This document shows, one piece after another, positions 6,203 through 15,039 of a DNA stretch of 19,394 bases. Positions within the stretch are counted from its first letter, which is position 1. Each line of letters starts with the position of its first letter. A model generated the notes under the pieces. It saw only the letters and a program-made list of their open reading frames with translations, was not told the origin of the DNA and made no database searches. This stretch comes from Actinomycetes bacterium (GTDB taxonomy: Bacteria > Actinomycetota > Actinomycetes > Actinomycetales > Cellulomonadaceae), in the NCBI GenBank assembly GCA_021793115.1, contig JAJYTJ010000068.1, positions 1 to 19,394 of the forward strand, written 5' to 3'. The translations under genes and the position numbers were made by a program.

Positions 6203-6958
6203 TCAGAGGTGCCGCGCCGTCCAGGCGTGCAGGGCGTCCCGCACGAAGGTGGCCTCGCCGATGCCGCCGTCGTGGGCGGCGAACCGCTCGTCGGCCACGT
6301 ACATGTCCGCGAGCCCCTCGATGTACGCCCGCACCGGCGTGCCGTCCGCGCCGGGCGTGCCGGGGATCGACCCGAGCCAGGCGACGTGCCGGGCCGCGAG
6401 GGTCTGCGCCTGGTCGGACGCGGGGTCGGCGCCCGACGCCGCGGCCGCGCGCCAGTCCGCCGTCAGCTGCTCCTGGATGGCCTTGTGCCGCGCCTGCCCC
6501 TGCGCGCCCAGCCCGCGCCACCACGCGTCCGACGAGGCGTACGCGTCCTTGCCCCAGCGGGCTTCGACCTCCTCGCGGTACTGCGTGTGGTCGAACCCGT
6601 CGAACGTCTGCTCTGCCACGATCCCCTCTCCCTTCTCGCGTGCCGCGATCGTTCGTTCGACCGACGCGATCTGCCGGCCGATCCGTCGTTCCTCGCTGCG
6701 CAGCCACTCCAGGTGGCCGCGCAGCGCCGCCGGCTCGTCGGCCTGCTCGTCGAGCAGCCGGCGGATGGCGTCCAGCCCGAGCCCGAGCTCCCGCAGCAGG
6801 AGGATCTGCTGCAACCGGACGAGCGCGTCGTCGTCGTACCAGCGGTAGCCGTTGGCGCCGACCCGGCTCGGCGGCAGCAGCCCGATGTCGTCGTAGTGAC
6901 GCAGCGTGCGGCTCGTCGTGCCCGCCAGGCGGGCCACCTCCTGGACCGATGCCTCCAT
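6203..6958 (-). CDS. MerR-family transcriptional regulator with TipAS drug-binding domain
   Basis: A 251-residue DNA-binding regulator of the TipAL/Mta type, which bends an over-long promoter spacer into an active shape when a ligand binds. Residues 1-70 are the winged-helix MerR head (VQEVARLAGTTSRTLRHYDDIGLLPPSR..GYRWYDDDAL). Residues 75-108 are a dimerising coiled coil. About 118-251 form a TipAS domain (FDGFDHTQYREEVEARWG). The start is ATG at 6958, with a MerR-type promoter ending 7 bases before it, so the mRNA is probably leaderless. Odd: the protein has no cysteine, whereas TipAL captures thiopeptides covalently through a Cys, so any ligand should bind reversibly. The gene is convergent with an exporter remnant and divergent from the phosphoribosyltransferase. 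Regulation is likely autogenous. Confidence 0.9.
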   Translation of the reverse strand: MEASVQEVARLAGTTSRTLRHYDDIGLLPPSRVGANGYRWYDDDALVRLQQILLLRELGLGLDAIRRLLDEQADEPAALRGHLEWLRSEERRIGRQIASVERTIAAREKGEGIVAEQTFDGFDHTQYREEVEARWGKDAYASSDAWWRGLGAQGQARHKAIQEQLTADWRAAAASGADPASDQAQTLAARHVAWLGSIPGTPGADGTPVRAYIEGLADMYVADERFAAHDGGIGEATFVRDALHAWTARHL

Positions 6959-6965
6959 GCCGACG

Positions 6966-6996
6966 ACAGTAGAGATTGACGTCGCGTCAAGGTCAA
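6966..6996 (-). promoter_or_regulatory. MerR-type promoter with central operator dyad
   Basis: On the minus strand, -35 TTGACC (6991-6996), a 19-bp spacer and -10 TACTGT (6966-6971) form the unusual long-spacer promoter used by MerR regulators. The spacer contains a perfect dyad, TTGACG-CGA-CGTCAA (6976-6990). The -10 lies 7 bases from the regulator ATG, predicting a leaderless, self-regulated transcript. The dyad is also about 40-55 bp upstream of the divergent phosphoribosyltransferase start. Confidence 0.7.
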
Positions 6997-7017
6997 CAGC
7001 GGGCCGTGGCGGCGCCG

Positions 7018-7023
7018 TACCGT
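7018..7023 (+). promoter_or_regulatory. Candidate -10 box for the phosphoribosyltransferase gene
   Basis: TACCGT (TANNNT pattern) ends 7 bases before the ATG at 7031, suggesting a leaderless mRNA. No good -35 is visible. Confidence 0.35.
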
Positions 7024-7030
7024 GTCCGGC

Positions 7031-7540
7031 ATGGCGATCGTGGCGGCGGCAGCGGGTCAGCAGCTCCCGGCGGACCGTGAGGTCCTCGGCTGGGACGGGT
7101 TCGGCACAGCCGTCCGGGAGCTCGCGCAGGCGGTGGCCGACTCCGGCTTCGCGCCCGACGTGGTCGTCGCGGTGGCGCGCGGCGGCCTGCCGGTGGGCGG
7201 GGCGATGTCCTACGCCCTGGGGACCAAGGCCGTCGGGACGCTCAACGTCGAGTTCTACACGGGCGTCGACGAGCGGCTCGCCGAGCCGCAGGTGCTGCCG
7301 CCGCTGCTCGACACCGACGCCCTCCACGGGCTGCGCGCGCTCGTGGTCGACGACGTCGCCGACACCGGTGAGACGCTCGCCCTGGTGCAGCGGCTCATCG
7401 CCACCCACTGCGCGCAGGCGCGCACCGCGGTGCTCTACGCGAAGTCGCGCTCGGTCGTCGCCCCGGACTACGTCTGGCGGCGGACCGACAGCTGGATCAC
7501 GTTCCCGTGGTCGGCGCTGCCGCCCGTCACGCGGGCGTGA
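7031..7540 (+). CDS. Phosphoribosyltransferase (type I PRTase fold, xanthine/guanine-type)
   Basis: A 169-residue cytoplasmic PRTase that would join a nucleobase to PRPP in purine salvage. Seen directly: the PRPP loop ALVVDDVADTGETL with the acidic pair D107-D108, and VVVAVARGGLPVGGAMSYALG (the PPi loop region, about 47-67). The C-terminal WRRTDSWITFPW is typical of the Gpt/XPRT-like group, where WITFPW contacts the base. The start is ATG at 7031 rather than the GTG at 7022, because the -10 box overlaps the GTG. It is divergent from the TipA-type regulator across 72 bp. Its stop overlaps the HAD phosphatase tail by 14 bp. The base used is not certain. Confidence 0.85.
   Translation: MAIVAAAAGQQLPADREVLGWDGFGTAVRELAQAVADSGFAPDVVVAVARGGLPVGGAMSYALGTKAVGTLNVEFYTGVDERLAEPQVLPPLLDTDALHGLRALVVDDVADTGETLALVQRLIATHCAQARTAVLYAKSRSVVAPDYVWRRTDSWITFPWSALPPVTRA
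7527..7540. terminator. Palindromic convergent stop overlap
   Basis: TCACGCGGGCGTGA is a 6-bp inverted repeat around GG. Its left TCA is the stop of the minus-strand phosphatase and its right TGA is the stop of the plus-strand phosphoribosyltransferase. It can fold on either strand, but the 2-nt centre limits stem stability, so its role as a terminator is tentative. Confidence 0.3.
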
Positions 7541-8195
7541 GGCGCGCCAGCACGGCCTCCGCCAGCAGGTCCGGGCGTGCCACCACGCCCACCGCCCCTG
7601 CGCGTTCCAGCTCGCCGTCCGCCGCGTAGCCCCACGCGACGCCGAGCGTGTCGATGCCGTGCGCGCGGGCGCCCTGGACGTCGTGACGGCGGTCGCCGAC
7701 CATGAGGGTGCGGCGCGGGTCGAACGGCACCGCCAGCGACCCGAGAGCCGCCGCGATGACGGCGGCCTTGTCCGACGCCACGAGGTCCGGCGGCGCGCCG
7801 AACACGCCGTCGACGGCCGCGGTGATCCCGAACCGCTCGGTGATCGGCAGCGCGTACACCGTCGGCTTGGACGTCGCGACGAGGAGCGTCGCACCGGCGG
7901 CCCGCAGCGCGACCAGCGCTTCGGGGATCCCCGCGAACACGGCGTTGTCCCACATGCCGCGGGCCGCGAACTCCGCCCGGTAGGCGGTCACCGCCTCGAC
8001 CACTCGCTCCTCGGGCACGCCGTGCGCGCGGAACGAGCCGACCAGCGGCGGCCCGACGAACGAGCGCAGCGTCGCGTCGTCGGGCACCGGCAGGCCGAGC
8101 GCCGCGTACGCGACGCGTGCCGACGCGACGATGCCGGGCGCCGAGTCGGTCAGCGTGCCGTCGAGGTCGAGCAGGACGAGGGGCCGCACGGACAT
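7527..8195 (-). CDS. HAD-superfamily hydrolase, phosphoglycolate phosphatase-like
   Basis: A 222-residue haloacid-dehalogenase-type phosphatase of the Gph/PGP group, acting on a small phosphorylated metabolite in the cytoplasm. Seen directly: motif I LLDLDGTLTDS with nucleophile D10 and general acid D12, motif II VATSKP, motif III lysine in ASDKAAV, and motif IV MVGDRRHDVQGA. The alpha-helical cap between motifs I and II (about 20-90) marks subclass I. Length is typical. The start is ATG at 8195. The tail overlaps the convergent phosphoribosyltransferase, and the gene is divergent from the GH9 gene across 62 bp. Substrate could be phosphoglycolate or a sugar or nucleotide phosphate. Confidence 0.88.
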   Translation of the reverse strand: MSVRPLVLLDLDGTLTDSAPGIVASARVAYAALGLPVPDDATLRSFVGPPLVGSFRAHGVPEERVVEAVTAYRAEFAARGMWDNAVFAGIPEALVALRAAGATLLVATSKPTVYALPITERFGITAAVDGVFGAPPDLVASDKAAVIAAALGSLAVPFDPRRTLMVGDRRHDVQGARAHGIDTLGVAWGYAADGELERAGAVGVVARPDLLAEAVLARLTPA

Positions 8196-8243
8196 CCCAC
8201 CAGTGTCCTCGGCGTTTCGAGGGCATCCCGCGGCGCCTGCCGA

Positions 8244-8249
8244 TAGCCT
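8244..8249 (+). promoter_or_regulatory. Candidate -10 box for the GH9 gene
   Basis: TAGCCT ends 8 bases before the ATG at 8258, consistent with a leaderless mRNA. No strong -35 or ribosome site is present. Confidence 0.45.
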
Positions 8250-8257
8250 CGCGGGCG

Positions 8258-10009
8258 ATGATCACCTCCCGGGTGCACGTCAACCAGGTGGGCTACCTCA
8301 CCGGTGGGCCCAAGCAAGCCACGCTGATCTGTGCCGAGGACGGCCCGCAGCCGTGGCAGCTGCGCGACTCGACCGGTCAGGTCGTCGCCGAGGGCCAGAC
8401 GCGCCCGCGCGGGCTGGACGTCACCGCGGGCGCCTCGGTCCACACCCTCGACTTCTCCCACGTCCGTCACCCGGCGGCCCGCCTCCGGCTCGTCGTCGAC
8501 GGGGCGACGAGCCCGCCGTTCGCCGTGGGGGAGGGCCTCTACGGCCCGCTGCTGCACGACGCGTTGACCGTCCTCACCCTCCAGCGCAGCGGCATGGCGA
8601 TCGGCCCGGAGGTCGCGGGGCCGCAGTACGCGCGGGCGGCGGGGCACCTCGACCTGCGTCCGAACCTCGGCGACGGCGCGGTCCGGCCGCTGCCGCGCGG
8701 CGCGGCCTTCACCAACCACGGCGCCGACCTGTACGCCGGCTGGTCGGGCGAGTACGTCGTCGACGGTCGCGGCGGCTGGTACGACGCCGGTGACCAGGGC
8801 AAGTACGTGGTCAACGGGGGCATCGCCGTCGCGCAGCTGCTCGGCATCGTCGAGCGCGCGCTGCGGACGGGTGCGGACGTCGGTCCCGGGACCCCGGCAG
8901 CGCTCGCCCTCGACGAGGCGCGCTGGGAGCTGGACTGGATGGTGCGGATGCAGGTGGCGCCCGGGCTTCGGCTGGCCGGGATGGTGCACCACAAGCTGCA
9001 CGACGAGCACTGGACCGCGCTGCCGACACCGCCCGCCCACGACCCGCAGCCCCGGTTCGTCCACCGTCCGTCGACCGCCGCCACGCTCAACCTGGCCGCG
9101 GTGGCCGCGCAGGCCGCGCGGGTCCTGTCGGACGCCGAGCCGGCGGCGGCGGCCGGGCTGCTCGACGTGGCGCGCACCGCGTACCGGGCGGCGCTGGCGA
9201 ACCCCGTGCTCCTCGCACCGGACACCAACGTCCTCGGGGACGTCGGCGGCGGCCCCTACAACGACACCGACGTCGACGACGAGTTCTACTGGGCGGCTGC
9301 GGAGCTCTACCTGACCACCCATGAGGCGGCGTTCCTCGACGACCTGCGCGACAACCCGTACCACCTCGGCGGCAGCAAGCCGGCGTTCGTGCCGCACGGC
9401 TTCGACTGGCGCGACGTGGCTGCGTGGGCACGCATGCAGCTGGCGACCGTGGACTCGCCGCTGCCCGAGCGCGACGAGGTGCGAGTCTCCCTCGTCGGGG
9501 CGGCCGAGCACCTGCTGTCGCACGACGAGGCGTTCGGCCAGCTCTACTCCCCGCCTGACGCCCGCTACGCCTGGGGCTCGAACGGGATGGTGGCCACGTG
9601 CGCGTCGATCGTGGCCGCGGCCTTCGACGTCACGGGCGACGTGCGTCATCGCGACGGCGCCCTCGCCGGCATCGACTACCTGCTCGGGCGGAACGCGCTC
9701 GGCCTGAGCTACGTCACCGGTCACGGCAGCGCCTACGCCCACCACCAGCACTCCCGGTGGTACGCCAAGGCGCTCGACCCCACGCTGCCGGACCCGCCGC
9801 CCGGCGCGCTGGCCGGCGGTCCCAACTCGGACCTGCCGGACCCCGTGAGCGCCGCGCTCGCGGGCCGGCCTGCGCAGCGCTGCTACGTCGACGACATCAG
9901 GGCGTTCGGGGTCAACGAGATGGCGGTCAACTGGAACGCGGCGCTCGCCTGGATCGCCGCGTTCGCCGCGTCGCTCGGGGACGGACTGACGAGCCCGGCC
10001 CAGCGGTGA
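8258..10009 (+). CDS. Glycoside hydrolase family 9 enzyme without signal peptide
   Basis: A 583-residue inverting beta-glycosidase. Residues 1-95 (SRVHVNQVGYLTGGPKQATLI...) are the N-terminal immunoglobulin-like CelD_N domain. The (alpha/alpha)6 catalytic barrel follows. Seen directly: GGWYDAGDQGKYVVNG with D176 and D179 as base and water-binding residues, the HHQHSR motif (495-500) of the substrate cleft, and NEMAVNWNA with E554 as the acid. DNPYHLGG and the WGSNG region are also typical. The start is ATG at 8258, directly followed by the conserved N-terminal strand, so there is no room for a secretion signal. No carbohydrate-binding module, linker or dockerin is present. The enzyme is therefore probably intracellular and acts on imported cello-oligosaccharides, or possibly as a beta-glucosidase or glucosaminidase, both known in GH9. 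It stands alone with its own promoter and terminator. Confidence 0.93.
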   Translation: MITSRVHVNQVGYLTGGPKQATLICAEDGPQPWQLRDSTGQVVAEGQTRPRGLDVTAGASVHTLDFSHVRHPAARLRLVVDGATSPPFAVGEGLYGPLLHDALTVLTLQRSGMAIGPEVAGPQYARAAGHLDLRPNLGDGAVRPLPRGAAFTNHGADLYAGWSGEYVVDGRGGWYDAGDQGKYVVNGGIAVAQLLGIVERALRTGADVGPGTPAALALDEARWELDWMVRMQVAPGLRLAGMVHHKLHDEHWTALPTPPAHDPQPRFVHRPSTAATLNLAAVAAQAARVLSDAEPAAAAGLLDVARTAYRAALANPVLLAPDTNVLGDVGGGPYNDTDVDDEFYWAAAELYLTTHEAAFLDDLRDNPYHLGGSKPAFVPHGFDWRDVAAWARMQLATVDSPLPERDEVRVSLVGAAEHLLSHDEAFGQLYSPPDARYAWGSNGMVATCASIVAAAFDVTGDVRHRDGALAGIDYLLGRNALGLSYVTGHGSAYAHHQHSRWYAKALDPTLPDPPPGALAGGPNSDLPDPVSAALAGRPAQRCYVDDIRAFGVNEMAVNWNAALAWIAAFAASLGDGLTSPAQR

Positions 10010-10048
10010 CGGCCGCCGCCTGACGGGCACGCGCGCCCGCGGCGGCCG
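10010..10048 (+). terminator. Hairpin terminator after the GH9 gene
   Basis: CGGCCGCCGC (10010-10019) pairs perfectly with GCGGCGGCCG (10039-10048). An inner GGGC/GCCC stem (10025-10028 with 10035-10038) closes a 6-nt loop, and one side has a bulge. It starts one base after the GH9 stop and ends just before the ileS promoter, insulating the two genes. No T-run. Confidence 0.6.
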
Positions 10049-10054
10049 CCGCCC

Positions 10055-10060
10055 TAGACT
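10055..10060 (+). promoter_or_regulatory. -10 box of the ileS T-box transcript
   Basis: TAGACT (TANNNT) places transcription start at about 10067, ten bases before the first strand of the T-box stem I. No clear -35. Confidence 0.5.
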
Positions 10061-10066
10061 GTGAGG

Positions 10067-10351
10067 CACAGGCGTCGACCCGGTCATCACCGGCGAGCCT
10101 CCGGAAGAACGGGTCACCGCCCGGGCACCTCCCTCGAGGAGCTCGGCTCGGCCTCAGTAGAACCGGACGGGGCAGGCCCGTCACAGCCGTCGGAGAGGGG
10201 TCGCGAACCTCGCGGGAGACCGCAGGGGAACGGCAAGCGGGGTGGTACCGCGGTGGTCCGCGTGCAGGTGGCAGTCGTCTGCCGCCGGCGTCGTCGGGTT
10301 CGTCGTCCTCGCGCCGCAGGACGACCCAGCACCGACGCGCACGCACAGGAG
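10067..10351 (+). promoter_or_regulatory. T-box leader (tRNA-Ile-sensing riboswitch) of ileS
   Basis: The leader senses uncharged tRNA-Ile and raises IleS production. A short stem I is closed by GACCCG (10077-10082) with CGGGTC (10110-10115), and by CCGG (10090-10093) with CCGG (10101-10104). The specifier ATC is at 10086-10088, opposite GAAGAA, and matches isoleucine. A stem with 5-nt loop lies at 10166-10182. The T-box core GGGTGGTACCGCGG ends at 10253; its TGGT (10243-10246) can pair with the tRNA ACCA end. An 8-bp hairpin, GTCGTCCT with AGGACGAC (10302-10325), precedes the ribosome site AGGAG (10347-10351). There is no T-run, so control is probably translational, as known for actinobacterial ileS T-boxes. 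This fills the 350-bp gap between the GH9 gene and ileS. Confidence 0.93.
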
Positions 10352-10359
10352 AACCGCCC

Positions 10360-13300
10360 GTGGCCTATCCGTTGCACCGGCCAGACGCCGTCCCGGCCTC
10401 GCCGGACCTGCCCGCCCTCGAGCGCGACGTCCTCGCCTACTGGCAGGCCGATGGCACCTTCGTCGCGTCCGTGGCGGCTCGCGCCGCGGGTCAGGACGGC
10501 AGCAACGAGTTCGTCTTCTACGACGGCCCGCCGTTCGCCAACGGCCTGCCGCACTACGGCCACCTGCTCACCGGCTACGTCAAGGACGTCGTGCCGCGCT
10601 ACCAGACGATGCGCGGCCGCCGAGTCGAGCGCCGGTTCGGCTGGGACACCCACGGCCTGCCCGCCGAGCTCGAGGCGGAGCGGATCCTCGGCATCACCGA
10701 CAAGTCGCAGATCGACGAGATGGGCATCGCGGCGTTCAACGAGGCGTGCCGGGAGTCGGTGCTGCGCTACACGCACGAGTGGCAGGAGTACGTCACCCGG
10801 CAGGCGCGCTGGGTCGACTTCGAGCACGACTACAAGACCCTCGACCCGACGTTCATGGAGTCGGTGCTCTGGGCGTTCAAGACCCTGTACGACAAGGGCC
10901 TGGCCTACGAGGGCTACCGCGTGCTGCCCTACTGCTGGCGGGACCAGACGCCGCTGTCCAACCACGAGCTGCGCATGGACGACGACGTCTACGTCGACCG
11001 CCAGGACCAGACGGTGTCGGTGACCTTCCCGTTCGCCGGGCCGGAGGCCGAGGCGCTCGGGCTGGCGGGGGTCAGCGCGGTCGCGTGGACCACGACACCG
11101 TGGACGCTGCCCACCAACGAGGCGCTCGCGGTCGGGGCAGACATCGCGTACGTCGTCGTACCCGCCGGCCCGAACGGCACCTCCGCGGGGAATGGGCCGT
11201 TCCTCCTGGCGCGGGACCTCGTCGGCGGGTACGCGAAGGACCTGGGCTACGCCTCCGCGGAGGAGGCGTCGGCCGCCGCGACCCGGGAGGTCCGGGGCGC
11301 CGAGCTCGAGGGGCTGCGCTACGAGCGGCTGTTCGAGTACTTCGCCGACACCGAGCGCTGGGGCACCGGTACGGCGTGGCGGGTGCTGGTCGGCGACTTC
11401 GTGACGACGGAGGACGGCACCGGCATCGTCCACATGGCACCCGCCTACGGCGAGGTCGACCAGCAGGCGTGCGACGCCGCCGGCATCCCGACGCTGCTGT
11501 CGGTCGACGACGGCGGGAAGTTCACCTCGGTGGTGCCGGACTTCGCCGGGCTGCAGGTGTTCGAGGCGAACATGCCGATCATCCGGCGGCTGCGCGAGGA
11601 CGGCCGGCTGCTGCGGCAGGCGTCCTACGTGCACTCCTACCCGCACTGCTGGCGCTGCCGGAACCCGTTGATCTACAAGGCCGTCTCGTCCTGGTTCATC
11701 CGGGTCACCGAGTTCCGCGACCGGATGGTCGAGCTCAACCAGCAGATCACCTGGGTGCCGGAGCACATCAAGGACGGGATCTTCGGCAACTGGCTGGCCG
11801 GGGCCCGCGACTGGTCGGTGTCGCGCAACCGCTACTGGGGCACGCCCATCCCGATCTGGCAGTCCGACGACCCGGCGTACCCACGCACCGACGTCTACGG
11901 CTCGTTCGCCGAGCTCGAGGGCGACTTCGGCCGGCTGCCGCGCAACGACAAGGGTGAGCCCGACCTCCACCGGCCCTGGATCGACGAGCTCACGCGGCCC
12001 AACCCGGACGACCCGACCGGACGCTCGACGATGCGGCGCATCACCGACATCTTCGACGTGTGGTTCGACTCCGGGTCGATGCCCTACGCGCAGGTGCACT
12101 ACCCGTTCGAGAACCAGGACTGGTTCGAGCACCACTACCCGGGCGACTTCGTCGTCGAGTACATCGGGCAGACGCGCGGCTGGTTCTACGTGATGCACGT
12201 GCTGGCGACCGGGCTGTTCGACCGGCCGGCGTTCCGCTCGTGCGTGTCCCACGGGATCGTGCTCGGCGACGACGGGCGCAAGGCGTCCAAGTCGTTGCGC
12301 AACTTCCCCGACCCGATGGAGATGTTCGACACCTACGGCTCGGACGCCGTGCGTTGGGCCCTGATGAGCTCGCCCGTGCTGCGCGGCGGCAACCTCGTCG
12401 TGGCCGAGGAGAACATCCGCGAGGGCGTGCGGCAGGTGTTGCTGCCCCTGTGGAGCACGTACTACTTCTTCACGCTCTACGCCGGGGCGGCGAACGGCGG
12501 TGCCGGCCACCGGGCGACGACGGTGGCGCCGGAGCGGGTCGCCGGGATGCGGCCCATGGACCGGTACCTGCTGGCGCACACGCAGGAGCTCGTCGACGCC
12601 GTCACCGCGGCCCTCGACGTGTACGACATCGCCACCGCGTGCGCGCTCGTCCGCGAGCACCTCGACGTGCTGACCAACTGGTACGTCCGCACCCAGCGCG
12701 ACCGGTTCTGGGCGGAGGACGACGACGCGTTCGACACGCTGTACACCGCGCTCGTGGTGCTGACCCAGGTCATGGCGCCGCTGGCGCCCCTGGTCACCGA
12801 GGAGATCTGGCGCGGCCTCGCCGGCGGGCGGTCGGTGCACCTCACCGACTGGCCGGGCGTGGTGGCGCCGACGGAGCCGGCGCTGACGGACGTCATCGAC
12901 GGCGTCCGCCAGGCCGTGTCGACGACCCTCGGCCTGCGCAAGGCCCACCAGATCCGCGTCCGCCAGCCGCTGCGCACCTTGACGGTGGCGGTCGGTGACC
13001 CGGAGGGCGCGCGGGCGTACACGGACCTGCTCGCGGGCGAGCTCAACGTCAAGCACGTCGTCCTGGTGCCCGACGACGAGGAGACCGCCGCCCGGTACGG
13101 GATCTCCCGCCGGCTGACGGTCAACGCCCGTGCCGTCGGCCCGCGGCTCGGCCGCGCCGTGCAGGGGGTCATCCAGGCCGCCAAGGCCGGCGCGTGGACC
13201 GAGACGCCCAGCGGTGGTGTCGTCGTGACGGTCGACGGGGCCGCGGTGCCGCTCGAGACCGGCGAGTTCGAGCTCGCGACGGTGGTCGCGGGCGGTGGCG

Positions 13301-13605
13301 ACGGACAGGTCGCGGCCGCCGTGCTGCCGGGCGGGGCCGGCTTCGTCGTGCTCGACCTGGCGCTGGACGACGAGCTGCGGGCGGAGGGTGTCGCGCGCGA
13401 CGCGGTCCGCGCCGTGCAGGACGCGCGCAAGGCCGCGGGCCTCAACGTCTCCGACCGGATCCGCCTGACACTCGGCGTTCCGGCTGGCCAGGTGGCCGCG
13501 ATCGAGGCGCACCGGGACTTCGTCGCGCGCGAGACGCTCGCGACCGCCTTCGTCGTGCGGGAAGCGCAGGACGTCGTCGTGGAGCTGGAGGTTGCTGGGG
13601 CATGA
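10360..13605 (+). CDS. ileS: Isoleucyl-tRNA synthetase
   Basis: A 1081-residue class I synthetase that charges tRNA-Ile with isoleucine. Seen directly: the HIGH motif as H65-Y-G-H68 in [22 protein letters not shown], the CP1 editing domain (about 200-400) with [14 protein letters not shown] and [15 protein letters not shown] (D367 in the editing pocket), the [11 protein letters not shown] segment, and KMSKS as K641-A-S-K644-S. The anticodon-binding helical bundle covers about 700-870. The length and the C-terminal domain ending [10 protein letters not shown] match the long, eukaryote-like IleS of actinobacteria rather than the roughly 930-residue zinc-ending bacterial form. The start is GTG at 10360 with AGGAG 8 bases upstream. 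It is controlled by the T-box leader. The last codons overlap the folC ATG (ATGA), so the two are translationally coupled. Confidence 0.97.
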   Translation: MAYPLHRPDAVPASPDLPALERDVLAYWQADGTFVASVAARAAGQDGSNEFVFYDGPPFANGLPHYGHLLTGYVKDVVPRYQTMRGRRVERRFGWDTHGLPAELEAERILGITDKSQIDEMGIAAFNEACRESVLRYTHEWQEYVTRQARWVDFEHDYKTLDPTFMESVLWAFKTLYDKGLAYEGYRVLPYCWRDQTPLSNHELRMDDDVYVDRQDQTVSVTFPFAGPEAEALGLAGVSAVAWTTTPWTLPTNEALAVGADIAYVVVPAGPNGTSAGNGPFLLARDLVGGYAKDLGYASAEEASAAATREVRGAELEGLRYERLFEYFADTERWGTGTAWRVLVGDFVTTEDGTGIVHMAPAYGEVDQQACDAAGIPTLLSVDDGGKFTSVVPDFAGLQVFEANMPIIRRLREDGRLLRQASYVHSYPHCWRCRNPLIYKAVSSWFIRVTEFRDRMVELNQQITWVPEHIKDGIFGNWLAGARDWSVSRNRYWGTPIPIWQSDDPAYPRTDVYGSFAELEGDFGRLPRNDKGEPDLHRPWIDELTRPNPDDPTGRSTMRRITDIFDVWFDSGSMPYAQVHYPFENQDWFEHHYPGDFVVEYIGQTRGWFYVMHVLATGLFDRPAFRSCVSHGIVLGDDGRKASKSLRNFPDPMEMFDTYGSDAVRWALMSSPVLRGGNLVVAEENIREGVRQVLLPLWSTYYFFTLYAGAANGGAGHRATTVAPERVAGMRPMDRYLLAHTQELVDAVTAALDVYDIATACALVREHLDVLTNWYVRTQRDRFWAEDDDAFDTLYTALVVLTQVMAPLAPLVTEEIWRGLAGGRSVHLTDWPGVVAPTEPALTDVIDGVRQAVSTTLGLRKAHQIRVRQPLRTLTVAVGDPEGARAYTDLLAGELNVKHVVLVPDDEETAARYGISRRLTVNARAVGPRLGRAVQGVIQAAKAGAWTETPSGGVVVTVDGAAVPLETGEFELATVVAGGGDGQVAAAVLPGGAGFVVLDLALDDELRAEGVARDAVRAVQDARKAAGLNVSDRIRLTLGVPAGQVAAIEAHRDFVARETLATAFVVREAQDVVVELEVAGA

Positions 13606-14987
13606 GCACGCGGTCGTCGGGCGCGGACCACAGCAAGGACGAGGCGGCGCAGCGGGCGCGCGAGGCCGCCGACGAGGTCTACCGGGGCATCCTGGAGCGC
13701 GCCCCGGAGCACGAGATCGACCCGACGCTCGACCGGGTCCGCGAGGTGTGCGACCTGCTGGGCGACCCGCAGCTCGACTACCAGGTGATCCACGTCACCG
13801 GCACGAACGGCAAGACGTCGACGGCCCGGATGATCGAGCGGCTGGTGCGCGAGCACGGCCTGCGCACCGGCCGGTTCACGTCACCGCACCTGACCCGGGT
13901 GACCGAGCGGATCGCGATCGACGGCGAACCGATCTCCGACGAGGACTTCGTCCGCGTCTGGCAGGACGTCGCGCCGTACGTGCACCTCGTCGACCAGCGG
14001 TCGCTGGAGCGCGGCGGTCCGCGGCTGAGCTTCTTCGAGGTGTTCACCGTCATGGCGTTCGCCGCCTTCGCCGACGCCCCGATCGACGTCGCGGTCATCG
14101 AGGTCGGGATGGGCGGACGCTGGGACTCGACGAACGTCGTGCACTCGCAGGTGCAGGTCATCGGCCCCGTCGCGATGGACCACCAGCGGTACCTCGGAGA
14201 CACGCTCGCCGAGGTCGCGGGCAACAAGGCCGGCATCATCGAGGAGGGCGGCACCGTCGTCCTCTCGCGCCAGGACGAGGTGGCCGAGGGGGTCATCCTC
14301 GCGGAGGCCGCCGCCAAGGGTGCCCGGGTGGTCCGCGAGGACGTCGACATCGCCGTCGTCGAGCGGACGCCCGCCGTGGGCGGCCAGGTGCTCGCGCTGC
14401 GCGGGCTCGGCGGCACCTACACCGACGTGTTCCTCCCGCTGTTCGGGGAGCACCAGGCGCACAACGCCCTGCTCGCGCTGGCCGCGACCGAGGTGCTGAT
14501 GACGGGCGGCGCCGCGCTGGAGGCGGGCATCGTCGAGGCGGCGTTCGCCGACATGTCGTCGCCCGGGCGCCTGGAGGTGGTGCGGACCAGCCCGACGGTG
14601 CTGGTCGACGGCGCGCACAACCCGCACGGCGTCGAGGCGCTGGCCGCCGCCCTCGAGGAGTCGTTCGCGTTCGACCGGCTGGTGGGCGTCGTGGCGATCA
14701 TGGGCGACAAGGACGTCGAGGCGATGCTCGGGCTGCTCGAGCCGGTGCTCGACGAGGTCGTCGTCACGCACGCGGCGACGTCCCGGTCCATGGACCTCGA
14801 CGACCTCGCGGCGGTCGCGGAGGAGGTGTTCGGCCCGGACCGTGTGCACCGCGCGGAGCGCCTCGACGAGGCGATCTCCCTCGGGGTCGAGCGCGCGGAG
14901 GCCGACACGCCGCACGGCGCCGGAGTGCTCGTCACCGGGTCGCTCTACGTCGTCGCGGAGGCCCGTGTCCTCCTGGGACGGCCCTGA
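13602..14987 (+). CDS. folC: Folylpolyglutamate synthase / dihydrofolate synthase
   Basis: A 461-residue Mur-ligase-type enzyme that adds glutamate to dihydropteroate and to tetrahydrofolates, using ATP in the cytoplasm. Seen directly: P-loop [10 protein letters not shown] (G67 to T72), [17 protein letters not shown] (folate-binding loop), [15 protein letters not shown], the AGNKAGII loop with the likely carbamylated lysine region, [15 protein letters not shown] and the C-terminal [13 protein letters not shown]. Length is normal. Residues 1-25 are a polar tail before the first helix. The start is ATG at 13602, sharing ATGA with the ileS stop. A paralogous role in adding glutamates to F420 exists for other ligases (CofE), but this protein matches FolC. 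Confidence 0.95.
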   Translation: MSTRSSGADHSKDEAAQRAREAADEVYRGILERAPEHEIDPTLDRVREVCDLLGDPQLDYQVIHVTGTNGKTSTARMIERLVREHGLRTGRFTSPHLTRVTERIAIDGEPISDEDFVRVWQDVAPYVHLVDQRSLERGGPRLSFFEVFTVMAFAAFADAPIDVAVIEVGMGGRWDSTNVVHSQVQVIGPVAMDHQRYLGDTLAEVAGNKAGIIEEGGTVVLSRQDEVAEGVILAEAAAKGARVVREDVDIAVVERTPAVGGQVLALRGLGGTYTDVFLPLFGEHQAHNALLALAATEVLMTGGAALEAGIVEAAFADMSSPGRLEVVRTSPTVLVDGAHNPHGVEALAAALEESFAFDRLVGVVAIMGDKDVEAMLGLLEPVLDEVVVTHAATSRSMDLDDLAAVAEEVFGPDRVHRAERLDEAISLGVERAEADTPHGAGVLVTGSLYVVAEARVLLGRP

Positions 14988-15011
14988 CCGCGGCGCCGCG
15001 TCGTCTATGGT
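14984..15011 (+). promoter_or_regulatory. Candidate promoter for dhaL-DUF4233
   Basis: CTGACC (14984-14989) and TATGGT (15006-15011) are 16 bases apart, in the 52-bp gap after folC. Unlike its neighbours, the gene that follows has a normal leader with GGAAGGA. Confidence 0.35.
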
Positions 15012-15039
15012 CGAGGAGCGACGACCCGGAAGGAACCGC

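Noticed and set aside
6203..6848. Extension of the exporter-like frame across the regulator region
   Set aside because: Beyond 6202 the frame only mirrors the MerR/TipA gene and has no membrane helices or transporter motifs.
10552..10563. Altered HIGH motif that would suggest mupirocin hyper-resistance in a long-type IleS
   Set aside because: The motif is H-Y-G-H, the normal order; no swapped GxHH form is seen.
10114..13512. Long minus-strand open frame opposite ileS
   Set aside because: It is antisense to a clearly functional synthetase, is very rich in Arg, Val and His and contains no recognisable domain.
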